The notes beneath the pieces were generated by a model, which was given only the letters and a program-made list of their open reading frames with translations, was not told the origin of the DNA and ran no database searches. The position numbers and the translations under genes were made by a program. Shown here piece after piece: positions 1-10,660 of a stretch of 64,000 bases of DNA. The first letter of the stretch is position 1; every line of letters begins with the position of its first letter. This stretch comes from Sabellastarte sp. h YS-2021 (taxonomy: Eukaryota > Annelida > Polychaeta > Sabellida > Sabellidae): positions 89,399,566-89,463,565 of the forward strand of contig OZ024928.1 of the NCBI GenBank assembly GCA_964017235.1. Direction: 5' to 3'.

Positions 1-520
1 CGCTATGGAGACTCTTGACCTGGTGTACCAGGAAACAAGTGACTCTAAGCCCGACACATGCCAGGCCGGCTGAACGTGGTAGCGGACAAGCTATCCAGGC
101 TAGGCCAGACCAGCCAAACAGAATGGTTTCTCCTTCCAGAGGTCTTCTACTCAATATGCAGCAGGTGGCACTGGCCCAAAATAGATTTAATTGCCATGAG
201 GTTCAATAACAAATTGCCTATGTTTGTGTCACCAGTACCGGATCCCCTGGCCACAGCAGTGGATGCGCTCAGTCGGCCATGGTAGGATCTGGAAGCATAC
301 ACCTTCCCACCATCAGCCATATTGGGCAAAGTGGTGGAGGAGTTGCAGGACTCCCCATGCAAGAGAATCATTCTGATTGCTTCGGGGTGGCCCAACATGC
401 CTTGCTTTTGGGATCTAGTGGCCATGTCCAGCCAAATCCCACTGAGCCTGCCCAATCTGCCCAACCTGTTGACAGCCATTCAATCAGATCCCTCACAGAA
501 ATCTGACAAATCTTAATCTT
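1..520 (+). pseudogene. DIRS RNase H C-terminus and methyltransferase-like region, broken
   Basis: Translation resembles the end of the RT/RNase H ORF of the larger copy: a PGxLNVVADKLSRLGQT stretch (end of RNase H), then WPKIDLIAMRFNNKLP, VSPVPDP and VDALSRPW. A TAG at about 283 replaces the Asp codon that follows PW in the larger copy; the same frame then continues with AYTFPP, ILGKVVEEL and SGWPNMP. The block after RNase H resembles the adenine-methyltransferase-like domain described in DIRS elements. Non-functional because of the in-frame stop and the missing 5' part. Confidence 0.75.
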
Positions 521-1567
521 CATGCATGGCTCCTAGAGTCTCAGCAATCAAGGAGCAGGGCTTGTCTGAGGCAGTGGCAGCAAGAATTGAGGCTCCTCAA
601 AGGGGATCAATCAGATCAGTCTATGAGGCAAGTGGGCCTTTTTACAAGTGATGTATCACTCCTCAGGTGGACTTTGGGGGCCCCCCCTGTAAAGTCAGTT
701 GTTGACTTCCTTATGTACCTGTTTCAGGACAGGAAGTTGCAACCCAGCACCATTGATGGTTACAGGTCAGCCATTGCTGATAGACTGGGAAATTCGCCCA
801 TCAATATCAGTAAGGATGAAAATCTCACTCGTCTCCTGGATAGTTTCCACTGAGACAGACCCAAAGGCCGGAAGGAAATCTCTCCCTGGTTTTTGCACCA
901 GCTGACAAGGGTCATTTTGAACCAATTAAAGAGGCCTCCTTGAAGCATTTGACCTTCAAGACAGTTTTCCTCTTGGCCCTGGGGTCGGGCAAGCGTAGAA
1001 GTGAGATACATGCTTGGCAAAACAGAAATATTAGACACCAATCCGACTGGTCAAGGTGTCCCTGTACCCGTCACCCAGCTTTCTCTCCAAGAATTAGCTG
1101 GCCAAAGAGGGTCCAGACAGTGTGGCCCCAGGGGTATAACAGCCCTGGCCCCAACTCTGGATAGATCCCTCAAGTCTGACAGGTCCCTCTGTCCAGTCAG
1201 AGCATTGCGCTACTATTTGGACAGGACCTCAGGCAGAATAAGGAGGTGGTTTTTGTCTCCTTTAAGAAAGGTTTTGACAAAGACATCTCACCTGCCACTA
1301 TCTCCTCTTGGATCAAGCAGACTGTGATCCTATGTTATGAGCTCTCTGACCAGGAGGCCCACACTTTACATCAGGTTAAAGCCCATGATGTCAGGGCCTT
1401 TGATGCTTCTAAGGTCTTCCAGTCGGGAGTTTCCTTAGATACAGTCTTGTCAGCCTGCACTGAAGTCACATAATACCTTCACACAGTTCTATCTGAAGGG
1501 CGGGGCTTGGGCTGATTCAGAGCTTTACCAATTGGGCTCGGTAGTGGCTGCTCAGCAGATCCACTAG
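520..1567 (+). pseudogene. DIRS tyrosine recombinase, broken
   Basis: Fragments in several frames match the recombinase of the larger copy: PPVKSVVDFLMYLFQDRKLQP, LALGSGKRRSEIHAW (catalytic Arg region) and KAHDVRAFDASKVF (HxxR box). A TGA near 851 replaces an Arg codon, and shifts occur near 1,060, 1,250 and 1,460. The nucleophile region is decoded as FTQFYLK, so this dead copy still has a Tyr codon at 1,490-1,492, where the longer copy has Ser. The reading ends with TAG at 1,565-1,567. Confidence 0.8.
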
Positions 1568-1924
1568 TGGCCCTTAGATTGAGGACATTTGTATATATGT
1601 ATCAACAGTTCTTCATGTACATAAGAATTGAGTGTGGCGTGCTTCCTTCGGGAAGTTTATTTGCATTCTGGGACTCATCCCTCTCTTCCCCTACCTCAGA
1701 GCAGGTCTAAAAAAGGGGGGGGCGACGGCGGTATAGCCCCGGGTAACCGGCTGCTGGCAACCGACCATGGCCTTACAGGGTTTCCTGACCTTAAGGTCAA
1801 TCCAGGCCTGGGCCTATAGGTCTCCTGACAAAGTCAGCCTAGACCATAGGTTAAAATTTGCTATTACTTGTGAGTTCACCTAAGTCCCTAGTAACTTACC
1901 CGCCAGCCAAGCGGTAGTTATTCA

Positions 1925-2020
1925 GCAATTGTCCATTGGATAGGAAGTATTAACGCAATAAAAGTGCAAATTTAATAAGTAAATTAAATTTTTATAAGTT
2001 AATACCCTATCCAATGGACA
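1925..2020 (+). repeat. Internal complementary region of DIRS copy 1
   Basis: The reverse complement of this block joins the right outer end of the element (TATTAACTTATAAAAATTTA, at 2,253-2,272) to the left outer end seen in the larger copy (TTGCGTTAATAC). It is the internal complementary region that DIRS-1-type elements are thought to use as a splint during circularisation. Confidence 0.75.
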
Positions 2021-2078
2021 CACAAGACCCTCCCACCGACCCCGCTATCAGCTTACTAGGGGTCTAATAGGTTTAGAC

Positions 2079-2251
2079 AACAAAAAAGATGCTATGACGT
2101 CATGTTGTCTAGACAGGAAGTAAATACCATGCGCCACCTAGCAAATGCACAGTACTGGGACCGGCCAGCCGGTGGAAACACAGGACGTCTTTTTCTGGCG
2201 TTTGGCGGGCCGGTCTGCGCCGACCGGATTAGCAATTGTCCATTGGATAGG
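2079..2251 (+). repeat. Right inverted terminal repeat of DIRS copy 1
   Basis: Collinear with the right inverted repeat of the larger copy at 14,657-14,830. Shared landmarks include AAGATGCTATGACGTCA, CTGTC/TGTC-TAGACAGGAAG, ACACAGGACGTCTTTTTCTG and the terminal TTGTCCATTGGATAGG. The partner left repeat lies outside the window. Confidence 0.75.
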
Positions 2252-2539
2252 GTATTAACTTATAAAAATTTAATTTACTTATTAAATTTGCAAGTTTTAA
2301 ATTTAAAGTATTGCAACTAGCTTTGTCAGATTTGCACAAAATATAAATGGCTAGGAAAGCTTGCCTGAGAGTAATTTTGGCCTTGTTTTGAAAACAAATT
2401 GGCCGCCATATCACATCTTAAATGTCAAAGGGGGGACAGAATCCCAGTTTCAAGGTCATGTGGGTTAATCATGCTAACAGGGTCTTGTATCTCCCTTGTA
2501 ATTGCTTCTAGGGCTTGAAAATATGAAAACAACTTGTAA

Positions 2540-3210
2540 ACAAGAGCACTCAGAGAGCGCAGACCTCCTCCAAGGCAGTTCAGTCCCCCATTGCTGTGTC
2601 TACTCCATAAAATAATTCCTGGGCTTTGAAAACCTACCATTAGCATTGGTATTGTATTTTTTACACTTTGTTCCTTGTCCCATTTCAGACATTTGATGAA
2701 AATTTCATCCAAATCCATCCATAACTTTTTGAGTTATCTTCCTTTAAAAAATACCTGGATCCAGAAGATCCAGACAATGATCCGGATCACACCCAAAATC
2801 TAATCACTTCTTCCTTGTCCCATTTTGGACATGTCCTGAAAATTTCATCGGAATCCGTCCATAACTTTTCGAATTATCTTCCTTTAAAGAATTCAGGGAT
2901 CCAGAAGATCCAGACGGTGATCCAGATCACTTCCAAAATCTGATCACTTCTTCCTTTACCAATTTTTCACATATCCTGAAAATTTCATCAAAATCTCTCC
3001 TTAAGTTTTTGAGCTATCTTTCTTTAAAAATTAAATTTCCGAATCACTCCCAAAATCTAATCACTTCTTCCTTTCACCATTTTGGACATATCCTGAAAAT
3101 TTGATCAAAATCTGTCCATAAGTTTTTGAGTTATCTTTTCACAGACAGACAAACAAACAGACGGACAGACAAACCCAGGCGAAAACATAACCTCCTTGGC
3201 GGAGGTAAAA
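2540..3210 (-). mobile_element. Family F minisatellite element (Helentron/HINE-like)
   Basis: Read on the minus strand, it starts with hairpin ACCTCC-GCCAA-GGAGGT (3,191-3,206), then a GTCTGTCYGT simple repeat, then three to four copies of a ~130-140-bp unit (GATAACTCAAAAACTTATGG box, then CATTTTGGTCAAAGGAAGAAG-like linker). The 3' end carries CCTTGGAGGAGGT (2,563-2,575 on plus), complementary at 12 of 13 positions to the 5' left arm, and ends near GCTCTTG followed by T. No ORF. The plan matches families A-E here; assignment to non-autonomous Helentrons is inferred. Confidence 0.65.
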
Positions 3211-3649
3211 ATCATGGCCTGTGAATCTAACATCTGAAAACATCTTGTGGATTCTGTATACTTCTTACAACTGAAGTTGTTCCTAAAATTTTCCCAAATC
3301 TCAATGTTGTTGTCCATTTAGTTGTACCTGTGGGCTGGGGTTCTTGCCTGCTGAGCCTGGCTATATTTATCAAATATATTGTTCATCTACTTACTGTGTT
3401 GCGGCATATTTTCAGAACTAAAGCTCCTTAGCTGACTGATTAATAGCCAGTTGGATAGTTCAGCTTGAAGTAAATCACTTGTAACTGCAAAATTATTGAA
3501 TTTTGAGTGTTTTTGTGTAACAATATATTCGTTAACTTTTTTTATATACTGTGTCATGGCCAATTTTCAGAGCTGTGTAGTGCCAGAGCTAACTGCAACA
3601 TGTACTTTGACAGTTCACCATTGACTGTCACTTATAACTGCAAAATTGT
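3211..3649. other. Intergenic stretch without recognised features
   Basis: AT-rich DNA between family F and the duplicated region. I see no ORF with family resemblance, no RNA gene and no clear repeat. It lies upstream of the first visible exon of the host gene, so an unseen upstream exon or promoter could be here, but nothing supports one. Confidence 0.4.
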
Positions 3650-5440
3650 TCAATTTAAAGTACCAGTATTTGATTCTTATTTCTTGTCATTTCAACCAGT
3701 GACCGTGATTATTTGCCATTAATAAGAGTTTCAGATATTTGCAATATACATTCACATGGAATCTATTTAGGCAATGTGGAGTAAAGGTTATATATCGGTG
3801 TATTGCTCTTATCAGTGATACCTACATAGTACGTACTGATACCTGATGATCTCTAACTTTCTATATCATAATCTTATATAGATATATGTCTGGTTTCCCC
3901 CACATGTGAAACAACCCTTTTCAGTGAGGTGAAGATGATATTGAATGAGTAAACCTGGCAAATAACACTTGTGTAATCCTACACAGCAACAAATCTGATA
4001 AGTGTAATTAAGTTCCATTTTATAACATCATGTATTGTTATATTTCCATGTGCAACTCCATGTTATATTGTACGTATTTGATTCTTATTTCTTGTCATTT
4101 CAACTACAACAGTGACCTTGATTATTTTGTCATTAAAAGAGTTTCAGATATTTGCAACATACATTCACATGGAATCTATTTAGGCAATGTTGAATAAAGG
4201 TTTTATATCAGTGTATTGCTGTTGTCAGTTGTACCTTCATGGTTTATACTGATACTGGATAATTTCTAACTTTCTTTATCATAGTGTTGTACAGATATAT
4301 GTCTGGTTCCCTCCATATATGAAACAACCCTTTTATGATATTAAATGAGTTAACCTGGCAAATAACACTACACAGCAACAAATCTCTTAAGTGTAATTAA
4401 GTTCCATTTTATAACATCATGTATTGTTATATTTCAGTGTGCAACTCCATGTTATATAGTGTGAACTTGAAAATCTCACATGTTGTAAGTGGAGGTTTCA
4501 TTGACCAATTGGTTGTCCAGTTTGGTATTTAATCACGTAGCTCTTATTTGCAGTTGTTGGCTCAAGTTCATTAATTGGGAACATTGTTTGGTTAACATGG
4601 GCCAAGTAATCTAAGCCTGGCAAATAATCCTACACAGCAACAAATCTCTTAAGTGTAATTAAGTTCCATTTTATAACATCATGTATTGTTATATTTCAGT
4701 GTGCAACTCCATGTTATATAGTGTGAACTTGAAAATCTCACATGTTGTAAGTGGAGGTTTCATTGACCAATTGGTTGTCCAGTTTGGTATTTAATCACGT
4801 AGCTCTTATTTGCAGTTGTTGGCTCAAGTTCATTAATTGGGAACATTGTTTGGTTAACATGGGCCAAGTAATCTAAGCCTGGCAAATAATCCTAAACAGC
4901 AACAAATCTCTTAAGTGAAATTAAGTTCCATTTTATAACATCATGTATTGTTATATTTCAGGTGCAACTCCATGTTATATAGTGTGAACTTGAAAATCTC
5001 ACATGTTGTAAGTGGAGGTTTCAGATATAAGTGGAGGTTTCAGATATATATCTGGTTCCCTCCATATATGGAACAACCCTTTTCAGTGAGCTGAAGATGA
5101 TATTAAATGAGTTAACCTGGCAAATAACACTACACAGCAACAAATGTCTTAAGTGTAATTAAGTTCCACTTTATAACATCATGTGTTGTTATATTTCAGT
5201 GTGCAACTCCATGTTATATAGTGTGAACTTGAAAATCTCACATGTTGTAAGTGGAGGTTTCATTGACCAATTGGTTGTCCAGTTTGGTATTTAATCACGT
5301 GGCTCTTATTTGCAGTTGTTGGCTCAAGTTCATTAATTGGGAACATTGTTTGGTTAACATGGGCCAAGTAATCTAAACTGTTAAATGGAACATAAAATAC
5401 AAAGTTTGACCTTGTAGATGAGGTCAATGTACTACTATTC
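3650..5440 (+). repeat. Tandem duplications with ~262-bp period upstream of host gene
   Basis: A block running from GGCAAATAA..CTACACAGCAACAAAT through GTTAACATGGGCCAAGTAATC recurs at about 4,355, 4,617, 4,880 and 5,117, giving periods near 262 bp (238 for the last). An earlier block starting TTTGATTCTTATTTCTTGTC occurs at about 3,669 and 4,075. Copies are nearly identical over long stretches, so the duplications are recent. The block has no minisatellite hallmark and no ORF. It ends about 150 bp before the first visible exon. Confidence 0.8.
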
Positions 5441-5596
5441 ACATGTATATAACCACTCCCTTTTCACATAAGGTGGGACTGATCATTCTTTTGTAAAGCA
5501 CTGATGAAATTGCTTTTCACAAACCTTTAAAACTAAAGACTATATATAATGTGTAGACTCTGTAATGTATTTGAATGTTTTCTTTATGTTAAACAG

Positions 5597-5682
5597 GATA
5601 TTTTTATTACGATGAGTAATAATCATTTGGAAAGGTATGAAAACTATGAGAAAAACATAGGAAAAGATGGCACTTTTGATAG
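5597..5682 (+). CDS. DUF885 gene exon 1 (first visible; ATG at 5,612)
   Basis: Acceptor AAACAG before 5,597 and donor AG|GTGAGT after 5,682. The ATG at 5,612 gives MSNNHLERYENY...GTFD plus two bases that join the T of exon 2 to make Ser24. The exon appears to have an acceptor, so an upstream non-coding or coding exon must exist. This N-terminus is not conserved in the family, so the start is the least certain part. Confidence 0.6.
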
Positions 5683-8600
5683 GTGAGTTGAAACATATCT
5701 AGTCTTGTGTAAATGTTACTGGGAGTGGCAAATCTTACAGTTGATTCAATCTGTTTAAACTTTAGAGACGTTACATTTCTTAAAATAATAGAAGTGATTT
5801 GATCCTTTTATTTAATTGAATACATATACATACTATTTATGGGGGTTGGGGGCTTGCCCCCAATTATAACTTCATTTAATTTTAAATTTCCTTAACATTT
5901 TCCTGTAATTATCCAATATGGTGGATCTCGTACTGGTAAAGTAAAATTGCGCCTATTCTATTAAATTTAGATACATGTAGTTTTATTCAAATACCTGCAT
6001 ATTTTGGTTACAGTGTAGAGTCCAATTGGGGATAATAATAATGAAAATATTTTCAGGAAATATTTGTTTTTAAAGTAAGAGAGTATATAATACTGTTGAA
6101 TTATGTCCACCCACTGGGGGGTGGACATATTATTTTTGCTTTTTCCGGCGTCCGGCGTCCCACTTGGTTTCCAGACATTTTAGGCAACAGTTCTTATCCT
6201 ATCTTTACCAAATTTTTCATGCAGGTTTATTGGGTTAATAGCTTGTATGGGATTGCTTTTGGTGATGATAGCTCTATAGCTAACTGAGTAATAGCTACTT
6301 TGCTACTTTTGAGTATCTCTTTGGTTTCCAGACATTTTAAGGAATGCTATTAAGCCTATCTTTCTGAAATTTGGTATGGAGGTTCATTGGGTTAATAGCT
6401 TGTATGGGATTGCTTTTGGGGGTAATTGCTTCATAGATGAGTGAGTAATTAATTAAATAAATGAGTAATTGGCTATTTTTAGTACTGAAAAAGGCAAATG
6501 TGCTCATATCTCCTAAACCATGCGAGATAGAGCGATTTCGTCAAAATTTTCGACCCACAGGGTATCTAAGGAATGTACTCTTTGCAATTATCAAAAGGTT
6601 TTCCCCTCCCCATAAATGGCGGCCATTTTGAATTTTCGAATTTTTGCCAAAATTGGCAAAACACAAATTTGCTTCTATCTCCTTAACCGTGCAAGATAGA
6701 GCGATTTCGTCGAAATTTTCGACCCACAGGGTATCTAAGGAATATAATCTTTGCAATTTTCAAAAAAATTTCCCCTCCCTAGAGCGATTTCGTCGAAATT
6801 TTCGCCCACAGGGTATCTAAGGAATGTAATCTTTGCAGTTTTCAAAAAATTTTCCCCTCCCCAAAAATGGCGGCCATTTTGAATTTTCGAATATTTGCCA
6901 AAAATGGCAAAACACAAATTTGCTTCTATCTCCTTAACCATAGGAGATAGAGCGATTTCGTCAAAATTTTCAACCCACAGGGTATCTGAGCATTGTACTC
7001 TTGGCAATTTTAAAAAAATTTTCCCCTCCCCAAAAATGGCGGCCATTTTGAATTTTCGAATTTTTGCCCAAAATGGCACAACGCAAATTTGCTTCTATCT
7101 CCTTAACCGTGCGAGATAGAGCGATTTCGTCGAAATTTTCGACCCACAGGGTATCTAAGAAATGTAATCTTTGCAATTTTCAAAAAAAATTTTCCCTCCG
7201 CAAAAATGGCAGCCATTTTGAATTTTCGAATTTTTGCCAAAAATGGCAAAACACGATTTTATTGCGTTAATACATCCTATCCAATGGACAATAGCTTATC
7301 CGGTCGGCGCGGACCGGCCCGCCAAATGTCGGAAAAAGGCGTCCTGTGTCTCCACCGGCCAGGCCAGCCCAGTACTGTGCACTCGCCAGATGGCGTGTCG
7401 TACTTCCTTCCTGTCTAGACAGAGTGACGTCATAGCATCTTTTTCGTTTGGCGCATGTACTTGTGACATGGTTTTTTCTGAGAATATATATTTTCAAGTT
7501 TTATGTGAGAACTATTACGTTTTTTGCTTTTAATTTTGTACTAACTATTTCTAGAAGACTTATAGCTCACTATGTCTTCCCAGTCAGCGACAGGGTAGTT
7601 GTCGCCACATGATGGCTGGTTATGATTCTCATACATTTTGTGCACGCTGTCGTGACAAGAAAAAGGGGAAGGACCCTTGTGTAGAGAAGGAAGGGGCGGA
7701 TTGCCTTCATTGTAATGCCCTTACACCAGAACAGTTAGTTCATTTATCTACCCCGTCTTATCAAATCAAGAAGGAGAAGAGGGAATCCAAGTCTTCTACC
7801 CCAGCTAAGAAATCGTCTACAGACTCCACTCTCAGTCCCACCCTTGTAGACCCGTCCTTAGTGACGGTAATGGGGGTTGTGGATGGCCAGAGCACCTCTA
7901 GGTCGCCTGGTTTGAGTGATCAGCCGGTGGAAAAGAAAAAGAAGAAGGAGGACAAGAAGGCTTCCAGTGAAAAGTCGGTTAAAGCTGACAAGTCGGTCAA
8001 ATCTTCATCTCACCGAACCTCATCTACCTCTAGTACCGACCAGAAGTTAGAAGTGATGGAGCAGAAGTGGTCGGACCGTTTAAACCGGTTGGAGGCTCTC
8101 CTCCTCTCCAAATCTTTAGACCGACCTCAAGAGCCTGTGTTTACTACGGTCAAGGTTGCACCTACTCATGCTCCCCCTGCTAGTGTCAGCACTGAACCTT
8201 TTCTGAAACCAACCGACCAGCCTGTTCACCGACCTCCCACCTCTACTCTACCGGCTACCGACCCTGCTAGCTCAGCTACTGCTTCACAGGCCGGATCAGA
8301 TGTATCCCCGCCTTTTCAACCACCAGGAATTTCTAGTGTGTCCGACCGACCTACTGTTAAGAAGCATGTGCCCGGTACCTTGGATGTTACCAGGAAGGAC
8401 ACTTCTTCAAGTGACTCGGATGTGGATAGCATCACCTCCGACCGTCCTCCAGTAGATCTTTTCCCAGAAGAGGGCGAGCTCTCTGATGAACAAGATGTTT
8501 CCCTCACCGACCCGGATCAATCCCTCTCAGAGGAGCAATCCTACAGGGAGACCATGAGGGGCATCCGATCCTATATGGGATGGAGTCACATCCCTGACAT

Positions 8601-10625
8601 GGACTCAGGCACTAAATCATCAGACGACAACCCCTTTGCTGGGCCAAAAATGCAGACACCAGGGAAAGTTTCTGTCGCCTTACCCACGGACGAGTGGTTG
8701 TGTAGCAAACTGAGCAAGCTTAATCTCACCTTAACACAAGGTTATCCCTCACGTACCACTGAGGCAGGCACTCTACAAAGGGACCAGTTTGTCCGGACGG
8801 CCAAGTCGCAGTCAAAATGGTACAGCTTACATTCAGAAGTTAAAACAGACAGTTCTGACTCTCAAGTCCTGGAATACGGGTTCCTCCAGGCTGAACAGTA
8901 CCTACCTGAGAATAGCCCGACAAGCCGGCATCGCCTCTAACCCACCCTTGTCTAGGCCCATATCTCAAGAGAACCTCAGGAAATGGGAAAGGTCGGCCAG
9001 AGAGTCCTCTGTAATATGTAATCAGGCGGCCGGATTTAATCGCTGCCTTCTCAAGGTCCAGCAAAGTATGCAATCCCATCTCAAGACCATCCGGACAGAG
9101 TCAAAGGGCAAGTCGGCCAGTAAAGTTTCAACAGCCACTGACGAGCTGCAGTTTCTACTAGATTTCAACGCTAGTGTGTGCCATGCAATGGCTCGGGCCA
9201 TGGAACACTTGACCAACTTTGTTTTTGTTAATGTAGCAAACACGACCTTAATGAGAAGAGACTCCTACCTGTCTTACCTGAAAGCCGGAGTTAAAGCTGA
9301 CACTTTAAATGCGCTCAGGGCAGCCCCTCTGGATCTGGACACCCTCTTCCCTGATAAGATTGTCAAACAGGCGGAAGAGGATATAGCAGCCCTAGACAGA
9401 AATCGTTCCGGTGTAACGCGAGATAATGACTCCCCTCTATTTCTGACTCCCCTCCTTTGATCTTTTGGGGGAGTCATTATTTGGCAAACAACATTTATCC
9501 CCCCAAACAATAGGATTTAGGGGGGTTAGAATATTGTTTGCAAGATACCCACCCCCCTATTCAGAAACTGACTCCCCTCTATTGTTTCTGCACCTATTCA
9601 GTTGGGGGCAAGTGGGGAGGGGGTGGTCTTTATTGTCTCTTAACTTGTATAGGCTCAAGTACACTTTGAGCTAATCAGTGAGATCTTCATTTCTCTAGCT
9701 CATTTACTTACTGAGGGCAATTGGGGAGGGGTGGTCCATGTTGGTGTTTATCAGGTCAATTGCACTTAGAACAAGGCAGAAATGGAGTCATTTCCAGCTT
9801 TTTTAGTTTAGGTTGATCAAAGGCACACATTCTTTTCTTTGAAATTTTATTTACAAGCAAAAAACATAAACAATATGCTCAGTAATAATTTGATACATAA
9901 ACATAAACAATATGCACAGTAATAATTTGATACATAAAGATAAACAATAAGCACATTAATAATTTGATACATAAAGATAAACAATAAGCACATTAATAAT
10001 TTGATACATTTATGGAAAACACAAATATACACCAGTGCACATTAAATATGAATGGACATTTAGCACTTTAAATACTATTTTAATTAATTCCATATTTAGC
10101 TTACAATTGTGGCATTGACCACCTTTTTAATGGTTTTCTCTGTCTCTTTTTTGTGGCTGGGAAGGGTTTTATGTCTCTGGCTTCAATGTAGGCAATAAAA
10201 TGATTTCTCATTTCTTTTTGGTGAATCCTAAAGTCCTCAGGTTGCTGACCATGACACAAAGCAGTAATAAAAGCTATTGCAAATAGCCCACATTCTTTTA
10301 CACCTAACTGTTGTGTTACATCTGTGGTTATATACTGTCCAAAACTCCCGTAGATATTTTCCAGTACACTAACCGTTTCCTTGATTAGCCCATTTGTGGA
10401 TAGGAAACTATCAAAAATAAACAGTTCACTGTCCATCACAGCACTGGCAATCCAATGGTGCCTGGTCTCCTGGTGGATAAACTGTACACTTGCCACATCT
10501 GTTGATATCTTTTGGCAATGATGTGGGCTTTTGACAAATAGTGTCGACTGTAAGCCATTCATTTTAGGAAATTTCACACAACCCCACCAATATGTTGTTC
10601 AATGACACTCAATTAAGTGGGAAGT

Positions 10626-10660
<35 letters not shown>

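Larger units (their letters stand above)
1..2293 (+). mobile_element. DIRS retrotransposon copy 1, 3' part, decayed
   Basis: This is the 3' third of a DIRS-type (tyrosine recombinase) retrotransposon whose 5' part lies left of the window. Base 1 corresponds to about 12,533 of the larger copy at 7,257-14,871, and collinear similarity runs to the shared terminus TTAAATTTGCAA. It holds remnants of the RNase H/methyltransferase-like region, the recombinase, the internal complementary region and the right inverted repeat. Stops and frameshifts show it is dead. No target duplication is visible, as expected for this class. Confidence 0.88.

Noticed and set aside
2294-2424. Second DIRS terminus or target duplication right of copy 1
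   Set aside because: Similarity to copy 2 stops at TTAAATTTGCAA (2,293), and no repeated flank can be tested because the left end is outside the window.
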